Positions 25,001 through 39,460 of a stretch of 64,000 nt of DNA are shown here, in pieces. The DNA lies in the NCBI RefSeq assembly GCF_017562075.2, contig NC_054085.1:18446722-18510721 (forward strand). Reading direction: 5' to 3'. The DNA is from Anopheles merus (taxonomy: Eukaryota > Arthropoda > Insecta > Diptera > Culicidae). Under the pieces are notes generated by a model. It was given only the letters and a program-made list of their open reading frames with translations. It made no database searches and had not been told where the DNA came from. Position numbers and translations under genes: made by a program. How positions within the stretch are numbered: the stretch's first letter is position 1; the number at the start of each line of letters is the position of its first letter.

Positions 25001-28000
25001 GTCGGGAGTGTTTTTTTTTCTCTTTCTTTCTCTGCCCCTACCTTTCCAGAAGTAATCAAATCCCGTGCAAAGGATGTAGTGGACCTATCCACCGACTTAA
25101 ATCGTAACCTCTTTCGCACCTGACGAACGACGAACGCTCCCGAACGCTGTCCGTCCCAGGTGTGCCCCGTGTCTGCCAAAGGCACTCCTGCCGTCAGTGA
25201 AAGTGGGCTCCTTGATTTGAGTACCGGAGTTCCCGCATTCCCAGGCACTCCCAAAACCTCACCCGGTTCCGGCTTGATTGAGGCCATGTCCGTGATTGTC
25301 CGTCCGGATTGCAGCCGGCAGACGATTTGTATGCATCTCGGTATTTGTGTTCCCGGGTGTGTTCCGAACCGTTCGATTGCCTCCCTTTCGGCTTGACTTG
25401 AGGAATTTGCACCACATCGGTCATTGTTTGGGTCGACCATCTGTGGGCGGGGGGGGGGAGAATGGGGGGAAGGATGAAGGTGGCGCAAAGGGAGGGATGA
25501 AGAATTTAAAATGTATCACAGCGCACCGGTAAGCGGCACCATCGACCGACCAGCCGGGCCACACCGAGAACGAGAACACTAACGAGAGCAAATGAATATG
25601 CATAGGAGGGAGGGACACTTTCAGACCTACCAGGCTCCCCGGCCCTCCCCTCCCCGATGAGTGAATTAATTCATTCCGGTCCATTTGATTCGATTTATTC
25701 CGGTTCGTCGAACGTACCCGTAGTGGCCATGCCTGCCTTATCCCATGATTTCACGGTCATCTGGCACAGTAAACCTGGACTTGGACTTCTTCGGGAGTGT
25801 ACACCACCGATGTCTTGATTAGATTGCAGCAAGCCATGGAAACACACACACACACACAGAGCAAAAAATCTCTCTCCGAGGAAGCTCCTCCTGGTGCGAG
25901 GTTTGTGTCGTCTAGACGGCCATGATCCGGTCCCGGGCTACTAAGACCCGGCTGTCCGGGTGTCTGCGGTTCATCGAATCATACAGCACTTAATTAAATG
26001 CCGGAAGCTCAATCTTGCAAAGCTGATGACGTGAGTAAACGTTGCATAAAGTGCCACGAAGAAAGTGGAAGTCGCGGAAGGTGACCGTTTACACTTGAGC
26101 GCTCCGGCTCCGGACCTCAGCCTTGGTTCTTGGTCGGTTCTTTTGTTCCGTGGTGGTGAAAGTGAACAAAGCGGACGTCTTTCTCTTCCATCTGAATCTA
26201 ATTTAATTTAATTCGAGAGATTTTAAAATCTTTGCCAAAGGCATCCTAATGGCAAGCTCTTTCTGTTTTTCGAGTGCAACAAAGGTTAAGGAGGAGTTTG
26301 GTGGCTGGTTGGACATGGATTGGCTTTCAGCTGACCCATCAGAAGATGATGAAATTTAAGCAAATCAATTCAATTACAGATATCATAGTTCTCGGTCGGT
26401 GTAAATATTTTAAACCGAAATTGACTTAATTTACTGTAAAAACTGTACTCCAAATCCTTCCCAAAGAATTGCTCTTAAACCATGCTGCCATTACAAACTT
26501 TAAACATTTATCTGTTATCATCGAAAAAAGGGAGGCATTTTTTTTTCGGATAACTTCTCAATTCCAAACTCCTATTCTTTAGACATAAATTCACTAGATT
26601 CGTTTGTATCCCCCTCTTCCCTCGTTGAACCTTTTGATTGCATCTTAAACTTTTAACCTGAATCCTGTCCATTTGGAGCTTCTTTTTGTTTGTGGCCCAA
26701 TCATCCACCTGCCACGGGCCAATTTCTCACGGGCCACACAGTGGCTGCTTGTTTTTTCACAGTTCATCGTCACCATTCACCCCATCCGAGCGACAGACAA
26801 ACCTCACACGTGCGAGTCAAGAAAGCTGACCCGCCGGCTGGCCGCCCTGCCCTGCAGAAAGGCAACCAGTTCCGACAAGTGATACTCCTCAAAACAGACA
26901 AAAACACTGAAGCGGGCGCGCGTAAAAAAAAGCGAGAGCGAACCGAAAGTTCGTTTTAAGTGGACATCCTTCCCAATGAACTTTTTCGATAAAACCCCAC
27001 CACCTTGTGCCATCGTTACGAGCTTTGGCGAAGGAAGCGGGTGGCCAGAGACAGGGGGGCTTGTTTCCTGAGAGCACACACAAAAAAGCACATCCGTAAG
27101 AACGTAAGAAAACGGGAGGGGAAAAAAAAGCCAGCTACCAAAAGCAAGTGATAAAAGTTAATAGCATCCGTTAGTTTCGGAAGTAGTTGCAACCAGTTTG
27201 CTACTTTCTTTACGTGAAACTAATACATTCATTTTTGCGTCCTTCGGGGCCTTTTTTTTGCCTTTTTGCCCGGGTCCGTCCAGTGCTTTTGATATTTCTG
27301 TGTTCTGTTTTTCTGCCCCACCGGGTGCCGGTGGGGGGGGGGGGTTTGTTCTGCTCCTTCTGTTTCAGATCTTCCATCTATTTATTTTGCCTCAACTTTC
27401 CGAAACTATGCAAACTAGTACTAGTAGCGCTGGCTGAAAACACAATTTTCCTTTTTTTTCTGTCCACCCACCTCCAGAGCGAGCCAGATCAAGCCCGGGT
27501 CGTTATTTATTCCCGGTGACCTCTCCCAACCCCCTCTTTCGCTCCCTCTCTCTCTCTTTTCTCGCGCGCTGATAAAACACGATGAAACTACATTTAATGG
27601 CAAACACTGCGCGCTTCACCTGCCGGTGCAGCTGGCAATTTTATGAAATTTTCATCAGATTCACCGATAGTCAAACGAGTGTATCTTGCTTCTTTTTTTT
27701 GTTTCGGTCCCGCTCGTGGGGTTTTTTGTATGTGATTCAACAGTATGAAGTAAAAAAAAACAGCACAACGATTGTACAATAACTTTGGGAAGGAAAAAAT
27801 AGCTGGAACAGGGAGGAGAGTTTGCAACATAAACTCTCAACATCTTTTTCGATTAAAAAACACATACACCAGTACAGATGAAGGGTAGGCGGGGGGGTGG
27901 CTGGATTTTCCGCCAGGTTTGGGATGAGGAGAAGGAGGAGGAAACAATTTCACGTTTGCCTTCGGTTGGTGGGCCGGCCTGATGAGGGCGTGAGGCTTTG

Positions 28001-28336
28001 TGTGCAAGGAACAAAGCGTGCCCGTGGGGAGTTTTGCTGTGTTATATTGAAAGTTGAATTTTCCCATCTTACTTATCTAGTGCCGGCCGGAGTGATTCAT
28101 TTAACAAGGATTTTTGGAGCGGCAAAGACCAGAAGGCTTGATTTTTTCTTTCATGTCGTTCTCTTATTTAACGAGATTTTTGGCCTGTTTTTGACTCTTT
28201 TGGTAAGGAAAATCAGCTTGCACTGTGATTTCACAATGTTTTAAATGAATGTGTTACCTTCTTTAAACTATTGCCAAATTATTGCATATTTTTCTTTCTG
28301 TTTTGCTAATAAATTGAGGAAAAACTATAACTTACC
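22024..28336. other. Intergenic, no gene firmly supported
   Basis: Mostly unique sequence with a (CA)n run near 25841-25857 and G-runs near 25448 and 27331. A strong acceptor-like site with a following open frame lies at 22530-22680 (see findings). Other open frames overlap on both strands without recognisable domains. Confidence 0.5.
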
Positions 28337-28338
28337 TA

Positions 28339-29930
28339 GGGTAAATGTACCAAAAGTGGTGCAATTTGTAGTGGTACAGATGTGTTTTAATGGATTTAAA
28401 GTGTCAGGAAGGACAATTTCTGAATATTTTAACACAAAGCAATTGGAATATGTTTTATCTTCGCCATCCCAACCATGTTTATCATGAAACATATCAAATT
28501 TAAGAAAAATACATATTTTTGTGAATGCTTCATTGTACCTACACTGGTGGTATGGTTCCGATAGTCATCGTATTGTGTTCCTGAAGTGGTTGTAAACAAG
28601 GATGCATCAAAAACAGTGTATAATATCAATGAAACTTAGTTTCGAAGCTGTTTTCGCATGAATAGCAAGGATTAGTGCCATAATATTGGTTTCTTTCGTA
28701 ATTTGATCGTCAAAAATGTATGAATTTGGTTGATGAAAATATTGACTAAAGAACTGAATAACACCTGTCGTCAACCCATACCCAGAAGAGTTTGCTTGAT
28801 TTGAAATCGATTTTTCACTCAGCGAAATAAGCGAATTTTCACCTGTTTTTGGTCAATTATCTACATAAAACTCATTTCTATTGCTTATTTTAGTGAAAAC
28901 AGTACGACATGTCCAAAATAATCTGTAAAAAAATCCAAAAAGATCTGTTTTTATTGATTTTATAACTATAACCACTATAGGAACATGCCTGTTTTAAGTA
29001 CCTATAAAGGCACTATGGTAAAAAACACAAAAAAAATCAAAAATATGGTCAAAAGGCAAATAATGGGGCCCTTCACGATTGTAGTCAGTTTTTTTTTTGT
29101 ATGGAGTTTGACAGTTGGAGGCTGAAATCATGTAAACACTCCATACAAAACCACAACCAAAACTAGTCTGCAATTTTCAGTCTAGATTATTCTAGCCTCA
29201 AAGCTAGAATTAGATTCGAGTACCTGCTCGAAAAATGGCAAAACAAGGTGTTGTTTACATTTATCCCAAGGTGCATTAAAGAGATCTGGTGATGAAATCC
29301 AGAATCAAAGTTCATGTAGTCCAGGTGGTCTCATAGCATGTTTTTGTAACCAAATTTGAATATCATTTTTTGACAGGATTTTTTGTTCAAACAAGCTTTC
29401 TAGCGGCTTGACAAATACACAAAACACTCCTAAAATCATCATTAAGAAGCAGAAGTCATAAAAATCAGCCTTCTAAATTCATACACCTTGGGATAAGCCC
29501 ACCTGTATATTATACCACCCTTAGATAGCTACTCGAAAACTGCTATACAATGCAAACAGCTGACAGGCTGAAAGTTCAGCCTACGAACTTAAAACGAAAA
29601 GGACCCCAATTTTAGTATAACAACAACATTTCATAACAGTTATGTTGAAAAACATGGGTATGTGGTCATTTAGAACGTTAACAGAAATATGAGTTTCGTT
29701 ATGAATTCCTAAGGATTTTGGAAAAATGTTGGCACATTACACTAAATAATGGATTTTTCGGTCATTGAGCAACAAAATGGCCCCATTTATCTTTTAAACC
29801 CTTTGTAAAAGGCAAAAGAACATTTCACACTAACGTAAATAGCTTAATTACTTTTAATTTGCCGTATGGACCGCATTTTAGTGCAATATCACAACTATTG
29901 GTACTACCACCACTATAAGTACATTTACCC
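28339..29930. mobile_element. 1.6-kb TA-flanked inverted-repeat element (element D)
   Basis: Left end GGGTAAATGTACCAAAAGTG then GTGC. The reverse complement of the right end is GGGTAAATGTACTTATAGTG then GTGG. TA flanks both ends (28337-28338 and 29931-29932). No intact ORF. Repeat G copy 2 is nested inside. Confidence 0.8.
29072..29387 (+). repeat. Dispersed repeat G, copy 2 (inside element D)
   Basis: High-identity copy of 15322-15632. It carries a short hairpin near its left edge (GTATGGAGT ... ACTCCATAC). Nesting shows that this copy arrived after element D, unless it is an original part of D. Confidence 0.88.
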
Positions 29931-29932
29931 TA

Positions 29933-31978
29933 TATCAAATGATTATTTTTTCCTGAAAAATGGAGTAAAACATAAGTTTTTGTAATAAATGCTAATCTAT
30001 CCTAATTATTTTTGAATTATTTTCTATGATTTTTTTACCATATTCCTGCCTTTCTACTGAAAATTAGCATTAAAATTTAATTAAATAAAGTTAAATCAAT
30101 TTATTCTACTGAAAGGCAAAATTAATGTTTCATCGCGAAATTAATTTAGCACACAAACGATTCCCCGATTTTCTTCCACCAGCAAAAATTGCCTTCAAAA
30201 TGTTGCATCCTTCGTGACATTTCCTCGAAAATTGGCCCGATCGGAAATCAGCGAGCCAATTTCCTGACTTTCATAATTAGCTTTACTCGCGGCGCGAACT
30301 TCACGCTTACGCCTGTTTTTGTATCTTGTTCATTGAAATATTCAAAAACTGCTTTCCCCCTAAATGTTATGTATCCGATTTCAATTTACAAAAATCACCC
30401 TACCTCACACTCAAACTGGTGTACAAGTTTGCTTAATATTTCTCCCCACACGCAGTTGGCAGGAACTTGCCCACTTGGTGTGTAATGAAATTTTATTTAA
30501 ATTTCCAGCAGCAAACATCCCCAACTACGCGAAGGATATACTGTCACGTACAGTGAAAAACTGTTGCGCTGCACTTCGGCGAAGGCTAGTGGTTGCCTTT
30601 TTAGAGCAGCAATATACCACGAACATGGGGAATGAAAAATAAATTGAACATTGAAATATTCCAGTTACTTTCCCAGAATGGCAATGGACAGCATACAATG
30701 GCATTGCTGAACGGGATGCTGAACATGAACAACATGAACGTATACGTCGTGTATACAAATTCGGCAGAAAAATTTACAAAATATTGTTCATTTCTACGTC
30801 TCCAATTTCGGGAATTTCATTTCCAGCAGTCCAACTCTGCCATCATGAGGTCTGCCTCAATAAAAAGCTTAACTGATTGTTTCTTCATATGTATCTAACA
30901 TCAAATCACGCTATCAACCATCAGCCCTATGCTCCGATTGATTACTCAAAAAGGAAGCAAGAAAGGCCTAAAATGATCCTGTCCAAATACCACCAATCAA
31001 ACGAACCGGGGTCGGGCCTCAGAAGCCAATTGTTTCTTTCGTGTTTCTTCGCAATACAAAAAAGAGACAAAAAACACGACGGTTTGTCACATCCTGTGTG
31101 TCGACAACGTGGTGATCATAATTTTCTAAATCAATCATCAACGCTCTCGCACACGAAACGCCCTCCCATCGCCCGCTCGTTCCGCTCGAAAGCACTCGAA
31201 AACGATCTAATGACGAGCGGGCCCTTGATGGCACGGTGACATCTTGCTTTTCTGCACACTTGCGTAAACTAAGCCCGGCTTCGAAGCGAAGATAAGGCAT
31301 CATCCCAACCATTAGGTCCGGTCGTGTCGTGCTAATATTCTGGCGCCATTGTTTTTCCCCTCTCCTCCCTGCGAAACACACACGCACACACGCAGTGTAT
31401 GTGTGTGAAAATGTGAGGCTACTTGCTGCTTCTACCCATAACGAGCCTGGGCTTTCTTCACAAGCCTTCGCCATCCGCCCTCAGGGGAGGAAAGATCTGA
31501 GTCAATAGATGATTGAATTTGTACCAAACACACACACACACACGCGCGCGCGTGAACACACTGGTGTGACCTTCCACGGCAAGAATCCGGCCATAATGGG
31601 ATGGCATTGATGTCAAATACCTATTGAGGGAATGAATATTACATGATGTATCACCAAGTCATCAGACACTCGACATGTTTCCCCCACATCATCGTCATCA
31701 TCGACATCTTCCACCACCACCACCACCACCAGCCTTGAACAACAACACCATCATCGAAACACATTACACTTGTTTCCTAATGTTTGTGTCCGCCCGTCCC
31801 AGACCCGTACAACGACATAACTTCTCATATATATATATTGATCCTTCTCCGGTGGCGGCGTACGGCCCCCTCTTTTCTGGAAGACGGCGAAGCCCTCAGG
31901 AGGGCTGCCGCTACGCTGCTGTGACACCGGGGCAAGTGTCGTTAGTTGAAGAAGATCCTTTATTTGTCAAGCATCCTC

Positions 31979-31980
<2 letters not shown>
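29933..31980. other. Intergenic, no gene supported
   Basis: AT-rich to mixed sequence with short CA/CG runs near 31531-31552 and (CAC)n near 31710-31732. Nothing coding was recognised. Confidence 0.55.

Positions 31981-32018
<38 letters not shown>
31981..32018. repeat. (TG)n microsatellite
   Basis: 19 uninterrupted TG units. Confidence 0.95.
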
Positions 32019-32026
<8 letters not shown>

Positions 32027-35000
32027 CCTGTGCCATATTCTTGCACGCCACGCGTTTGTATGTGTTTGTGAGGGACATTTTTTCACCCTCAACTTGTCCA
32101 TTCAAGGGACACACATTGCTGAGAAACATGTCCGCTTTTTCCCAGCTCTCCAGCTCTCTTCACACCAGGGAGTTTGTTCTTGAATGTGTGTGAGGTTTTT
32201 TTTTTTGCTGTCGCTCCCTCACGTTGTTAAAAACAGAAGAATAACTCACCGCATCCCTTCACGCGACGTGGTGAAGCGTGCTCGAGATTGGGTCGGGTTT
32301 GTGTGTTATGTGTGTGTATGTGTTTGTTCCTGCCTTAATTGCATGCGCCCACTTAACACCGGCGAGAGGAGTGGCAAGAAGGTGAAACAGGGGGACCGGG
32401 GAAGGAAAAAATATTGCCTCACGGCCTTGGTAAGATGCTGATGCGTTCAAAGATCCCGCTGCTGTCACTGAGATAGGTATGTGGTACGGTGGCACGTATG
32501 GTGATTGTGATATTGCGCATTTTATTGCAAAAACATGGAAATTTCAACGTTCAATTTTGAAACGTTTTACATGATGGCCAGACAATCTACAAATGGGAAA
32601 ACAGTTAAACGATTTATTTTTGTAGCTAGCTCACTGCAGCACCCACTTTTTGAATTTGACAGTTGACATTTTGACAGCTGTGTTTGAGTTAAGTAATCGA
32701 AGTAGGCGTTTAAGCTCTTTTTTCAAATTGTCTGTTAAACCGGTTTAGAACCACAGTGAAGTTTCTCTAATGTGAACTTTCAAGGAATCTACAGTTAAGT
32801 CAATGAAGACTAATAAAATATACTCACTTGATTTCACTGTATCTTCGATTTACAAAACATAGAAACAAAATCATTGAACAACTAAACAAAGTAAAAATAG
32901 GAAAAAACTTTAAAAAAGGAATTGTTTTGTTCGTGCAGATTGTTTCCTACATTTTTCAGTGTTTGCTTTAGCTTCAACAGTTTAATATTGTTTAAAAACT
33001 GTTTGAAATTGGAGACTAACCACACAGAATCATTTCGTCCTGTCGTCCTGCTGAACTATTTTCAACTCAAGCACATTTGCGGCTTCAGGTTTGTTCCACT
33101 CAACAGCGTCTGCCATGGTTTGTGTCGCGTCCCATATTTATCAACTCCCATCCTCTAAACCGTACCATTTTGAGCTCAATTTTCCTGCTCCTCACGCCAC
33201 CTTCAAAGCGCTCGGTAAATATAAACACGGAAAATAAAAACCTCCAACCCCACTGAGAGGCCGGTATGATTTATCCACAAAACCACAGTGATTGTGGTTT
33301 AATAGCTGTTATTTTATCACCCACATGCACTCCCACTCCACTCCAAACCCACCCACGGTCGACCTGCACCTGGGGTTCGAACAAGGCCCGAGAGCCAATA
33401 GTGGTGGCGGACCGATTATGAGGTTCAAACGCTGTTCGAGGACAACCATTGTTGTACTTCTTTTCCCCTTTTTTCTTTTCCTTCTGCTTCCTCCCCAGCG
33501 CGTGCCCTTTTGTGCACCTTCGCACGAAAGAAGCATCTCGTTGGACTTTGTTCTGATTTCCTTCTTCCTGTGTTCTATTTTTGCTGTTTCCTGCAACCAC
33601 CCCGGCCCTTTACAGAATACAACCGGGAGAATTGATCCCGGGGCAAGCCCTCGATAAATGTGCTTGCTCCGAGGGCCACCGAGAAAAGGTTTTTACTGTG
33701 CCCGTGCCCGGTTTGAGCTGCAAACGAACCGAAGCTGACATATTGGCAGCCGTGCAGCCCGCAGCCCGAGCCGCTTTCAAGGATCAATTTATGGGTGTAA
33801 TAACGGTGTCGCCGGGTTCCTGTAACCACTGGAACCCACACCCTCTCTTTCCCGCTGAACTCGTTTGTGTGTTTATGTGTGCATCGAACTGTACGATATC
33901 CTGGACGTTTTTTTTGTGCTTCTTTCTTCCGAAGAAAAATCCTGCCAATTTCTCGCCCCAACCCCAAACCAAACTCCCCGCGGAACCTTTTGATTAAAGG
34001 TGGCTGTGAATTGAAATTGGCTTAGAAGCGCAGCCACAGAAGCTCAGTCCAACGCCGCCGACCGGAGCACGAAGCAGTAGGCGTTGTAGAAGAGGGGAAA
34101 CGAGAAAAAATCGAGCCCAGTTGCAAAACACCTCGCACGACACGTACCCGATGTGTGCCTTATCAGTGCAACGTGGCTAAGCGGACGATTTGAATTTAAA
34201 AATTGCTACCTCACTCTTGCGCCTTCTTTCCACCCGCGAACCACACGCCCAGTGCACAGTGGAACAGCGACGTACAGCGAAAAACCAATCAGACGAGTGT
34301 CTTCGATAAATGGTGTGATTTACGGGAAAGCGGTTTTGGCCGCAAAACTGACTAAAGGGAGGAGTAAAGAGGGAAGGAAATTAATTTTATCGTGAATCCG
34401 CCTGCCTCCTCGGTGGCCAATAATGTAAAAGGGAAGGCTAAAGACGTGATTTTAGCCTTCAATAAGGAATGTTACTGGAGCTGAGGTTCGGTGTTTGGGG
34501 TTGTACATATCTTGAAAGCCTGCAACGCGTAGCATCTTACAAGACTAACTTATCGTGTCTGTTTGGGCAATTCCTGAAGTATTCCTGAAGGCAGTTCAGA
34601 AACGTTAAACGTTCTGGTTCCTAGAAATTGCTTTAGGTTTATCAGATATCTTCTGAAGGCCAATTCTAAGACACAAAAAACAAACAGAAGATCACTGATG
34701 TCGCATAATGTCAAATCTCTGATATGCAATTGTTTTGACAAGGAGTCTTTAAGGACCGACTTATCTTGTCTAGCCTGTACACGCATATGTCAGATCCTCA
34801 AGATCTTGTACTCCAAGTCTTAAATTCCAATTGAAGCTAGACCCATATCTTGAACTGGAAACATCCATTCGAGAGCATCCTTTGTATCCAAATGTTGCCA
34901 AATAATCTTAGACTCCCTAATGTCTGACGTCCAACAAGACCCACTCAAGTAACATTATCCTTGGTCAGACAAACTTGAACCGCTGCCATTTTATCAATTG

Positions 35001-38000
35001 AGCTCCAAAAACTTACTTTAAAGTGCTGTTAGGCACCACTTGATCCCCTAGCACAGTACCCAAAATCTGACGTGTCAGCTGCCACACCCATCGCACACGC
35101 AGAACCGTAGCGTGTTGGGTCCGTGCACATCCGCACCGAAATATATGTCACTTTAAATAGCAGAAATGAATCACACTCACGTCCTCGTGTCATCTTGGGA
35201 TAAATAATAGTCTCGGTCATGCGACTACGAGTGGTGCGGCTCCAACCACCGTGTCATCCTTCACCCGGAGGACGGAAGATTTTCCCAGTAGCCTCCCCTA
35301 CGAATTCTAACCACGAATTAAGGAGTACATACAAACTCCAAACTCCCAGCCCGTTCGTTCGTGCTTTCGCTCCAGCGCAGAACCCGGTTTTTTGGGCTAA
35401 CGAGCAGCAACGCTGCAACGCTGGGGGTACGCTTGTAAGACTTCCAACGACAACAAGATGGATGAAGCTTCCGTGCGCTCACACACAAACACACACAGTC
35501 ACGGAGAGATCGTTTTTGCGCTGCCAGCGAGCAGACACCCAAAACCGTCTCACCGGAATGACATTCCCTCGACGGGGACAACAGCTCGTCCAAACCCCCG
35601 CCGCTCATCAGTGCAAGTGACAAAAGTAAATATTTTTCCACCACGTCCACGTTCCGGGAGAAAGTTTCCCAACTCGGGCAGCTCGTGACAGTGTGGTACG
35701 GTGTGCAGTTGGAATTTGGGGTCCCGGTGATGGTACGGTTGCGTTTTTTTTTATTGTATCACAAACATCCCGGAAAGTGTCCCTCGCTTCGAGCATTGCA
35801 GCACACGAATGCAGCGTTGTTTTTCTCGCTCTTATCAAGCAGCATCAAGAGCAACATGCAGTCAACGTCGACAGACGACCCATCATTCCTGGTAGTAGTG
35901 CTTCTTGTATCTCCCCGTTGGGGACACACACACCTTGCGTACGATGCCATTCCATTAATGAAGCAACCAAAGATGAAGTTCACTTTCGTATCTCGTACGT
36001 GTGTTTGGAGGACGACGATATGACACTCACCTGCACACACACACACACACGCAACCGGAACTCGGGTGGAATGGACCTGCTGTAACGCATCCTTGTCACG
36101 ATCGTCCCTGTACGTACGTATATATAGCGTGACGTCCCATCCGAAATAGGGGACACCCGGGGAGAAGGAATCCGCAGACCTCTTATCCTCCCGTTGTTAT
36201 TTTAATGAGCGTAATGGCAACCGGTTCGCATTCATTAACACATACCCCAGCGGAAAGTGAAAAGTCAACGAACCGTTGGTAGAGTTGGAATGGCAAAAGT
36301 AGACGTCATTTTCAGGCTTTTTTCAGGCTCCATCCCAGGAAGGCGTGTAGGTATCTTGTGTCTCACCGAAAATACAGGATCACTTTACCCTCGTTAGTGG
36401 CGTGTCGGGGTTGATGTGGATGGTTGTTGGAAATTTACATCACAACTTTAAGACTTGCTCGCTCGGCAGGTGGTGTAGTTTGCATACTGTTACGTTTTAT
36501 CACAACTAAAACATTCTTAAATTAAAAAAAAAGAGCATTACTGTTGTCCAGACACAATATCGCGGATAATTTATCATCCTCCGTTTTACAAAACAAAAAA
36601 CACTCCAGAATAAAGCACTCCGTTGTGATTCAGCAAAGTGAACATTCATTCCAAACCATGAAATGAGCTTTACAGTTCATTTCCCTCCCGGTTATAGTTA
36701 CTCTTCACTTCACCTCCTTTGCTCCCCGTGGGAAGGTGGGAGTCATTTTTCTCCCTTTTTTTGTGTGTTGTGTGTGTTGCTTCTTACACCTGCAACATCA
36801 AAAACGCTGCGTCCTGTGGTCCGTGTGGCCGTCCGAGCCTCGCCTGCATAATGTATTGCTCGTCTCATTATCCTTCCGCATGAAAGGGTAGCACTTCTCC
36901 ATCACCTCCACCCCGGCCACCACCCCCCACGGAATGGCCGGATGCAGTAAATGCAGATGCATCTTTTAGCCACCAATCCACCGACAGCTTCTGTCCGCCC
37001 GCTTTTGCCACCGGTGAAAGAAATTCAAATAAACAATGATTCATGAATAATCTACACCCTCGCGGTGGCGTTGATGGTGGTGGTGGGACGAGGCGTGCAA
37101 GGGATCGTTGGACCGGAAAAAATGGGAAAAAATAAAACAGACACAAAACAAACTCCCAGCCAAAGGAATGCTGCAATCGGCATCAGCGGACAAAACCGGG
37201 GCAGATGCTAGCGCGAAAAGCTCGTCCCGGGTTTTCGCCCGGGGCATGTAAAATCTGCACACCCCTGCACTTTTGCACTTTCCTTCTTCTCTTCCGCCAA
37301 CAAGACAGTGGGCTGATTATTTGTGTGCTGTGCATCTTTCCGTTTCCGCTGTCTTGCAGACGCAGCAGGGAGGGTGGGGGTGTGGGGGGACATGTTTACG
37401 TTTTTTTATATGCTTATTCTTTCCACCTGTGCTGCGGTCGCTGGTGCTGGCCCCGTCTGGTGGCAACTTTTAAGACAGTCATTTTATTTTTCTTATTTTT
37501 TTTTGTGAGGGCCAAGAGCCTCGTGGAATGTGTGCTACTGTTTTGTGTCTGTGTAACTGGTGCACAACTGTAGCTGCAGGTGGAGAAGCATCCTGAGCCG
37601 AGCGAGTCGTTTACCTGACGTCATGGCATGCCCTGCAGAACCTGCTGCACTAAAGAACACGGAGACCAACAGTAGTTACTATGGAAACGAGGCAAAAGAG
37701 GGTGCAAGCGACAGGGGTTCCGAAACGTGACAGAAGCCTTTTATTCTTCCCTCCTGCTTAGCGTTTCATCCCCCGTGCGTTGAATTTCCCTGCTGTCTCC
37801 CTTCCCCCTTAGTTTGGCAGTATTTTCGTCACTTTACTTTCGTAGCGGACGGCGTTTTCGGGCTGCCGTTTGCCTGGCGGGTACCTTCTTCCAGGAGACG
37901 GCAGGCCGGTAAATATTGCACCGGATCACGTACGGCCCTCCGGTGCAACCGAGCCCCGGCTCGTTGTTCCGCCCTCCCTCCCCCCTGGAGACGACAGTTA

Positions 38001-38920
38001 GCAGTAGCCGCATGCTTTACGACAGCGGCGCTGTGCCAGAAGGAAAATTATTAAAAATTCACCGTAACATTATTTACGTGACGCGGTAGCATCGTCTGGG
38101 CCACGGCAACAACGTCCCCAAAATACTTACTCACCTCCCTTCACTCTCTCTCTCTCTCTTGCTCTCTCCCTCTGAGTACTATTATTGTGAAGCTACTTGG
38201 GAAGATTGGAGCACCAGTGAACGAGCTTAAAAGCTGCAGATAGTCCCACTGTGACCATTGGGTGTGTGTTTGTGTGCTTTAATGCTGCAAGTATCCCCCC
38301 CCCCCACAGAGTTTGGGCTTTATATATAGTTGTCGGCTGCTGCTGTTCGGAATGGCTCAATCGCCACGCGGACGTGTTGTGGGAAATGGGTGTTACCATT
38401 GGTTGGCAAAGTTGACTGATTTAAAGCAGCGTTGGGACTGAAATGCGGACCGCACCACAGCAAAGGACACAGATGGAGTTAATCTGTCACTACGGTAGCT
38501 ACCGCGTGTGGATTAAAGTGTCCATTATTTGAAGCGTTGGAGCATTATTGTGGGACATTCAAATGCCTAGTACGACATATTTGCAGGGCCTTTTTGGAAC
38601 CTGTTTGAAGGATGATTGCATGTAATTCATTGCAAAATTCATTGAAATGTATTTTAAACGACTTCCAGGTAAAGGAATAATTAATTATTTTGTAACAATC
38701 ATCATTTAATATGATTTCCACAACAAAAAGGCACGTTCCACCACAAGTCGTAACCATACACCTTAAACAGCTTTATCAATTTGTCAAAATCACTTAAATT
38801 TTGTAACACATTCAAGCCTCATACTTGCTGTCATGAACAAATAAGCTTCAAAACTCACAAGTATTCTAATTAAGGAAGAGTTTTACAAAGTCACTACCAT
38901 TATTGATAAATTAGCCTTTA
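32019..38920. other. Intergenic, no gene supported
   Basis: Low-complexity CA, GT and CT runs are scattered through it. A degenerate patch at 34540-34800 carries spaced similar segments (ACTTATCGTGTCT near 34547, ACTTATCTTGTCT near 34759). No recognisable domain, tRNA or splice-supported exon. Confidence 0.5.
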
Positions 38921-38922
38921 TG

Positions 38923-39167
38923 CAGGGTTTCCCACGATTTATTGGTTGGATCCCATCAATTTTTAGTGAGTTCCCATGATTTTTTGGTGCGTTCCCACGA
39001 TTTTTTGGCCATTTCCAAGGATTTTTTGGTCGAATTGTATTGATATCCAACCGGAAAAAAACAACAAATCATAGGAACGAACCAAAAATCTATGGGATAT
39101 GATCAAAAAATCGTGGTAACGCACCAAAAAATCATGGGAACTGACCAATAAACCATGGGAAACCCTG
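38923..39167. mobile_element. 245-bp palindromic MITE with internal 21-bp repeats
   Basis: Left end CAGGGTTTCCCACGATTTAT then TGGTTGG; the reverse complement of the right end is CAGGGTTTCCCATGGTTTAT then TGGTCAG. Both arms consist of repeated 21-bp units like GTTCCCATGATTTTTTGGTGC. Flanking dinucleotides are TG and TA, compatible with a mutated TA duplication. Confidence 0.8.
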
Positions 39168-39169
39168 TA

Positions 39170-39413
39170 AAGTGTGCAAGCTATACAAAATTAATTTCTA
39201 AACTTTTCCCCAAAAGCCTTAATTAAAGAACGCGCAACATTTAGGAACAACGTCACCCCTAAACCCTGCCGACAGAGTGCAACCAATCTTCCGAACGGTA
39301 TTCCCCCACCGGGGATTGCTTCAAAAAGAAGAAACACAACATTCCAAAATGTCAAAATGTTACTACTTCCACATCAACGACAGCGCTGGCAGCGGTGGTA
39401 GATGCACTGAAAG

Positions 39414-39460
<47 letters not shown>

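Noticed and set aside
24955..25488. 177-codon minus-strand frame and its plus-strand partner
   Set aside because: No recognisable domain, no splice structure, equally open on both strands; consistent with GC-rich chance frames.
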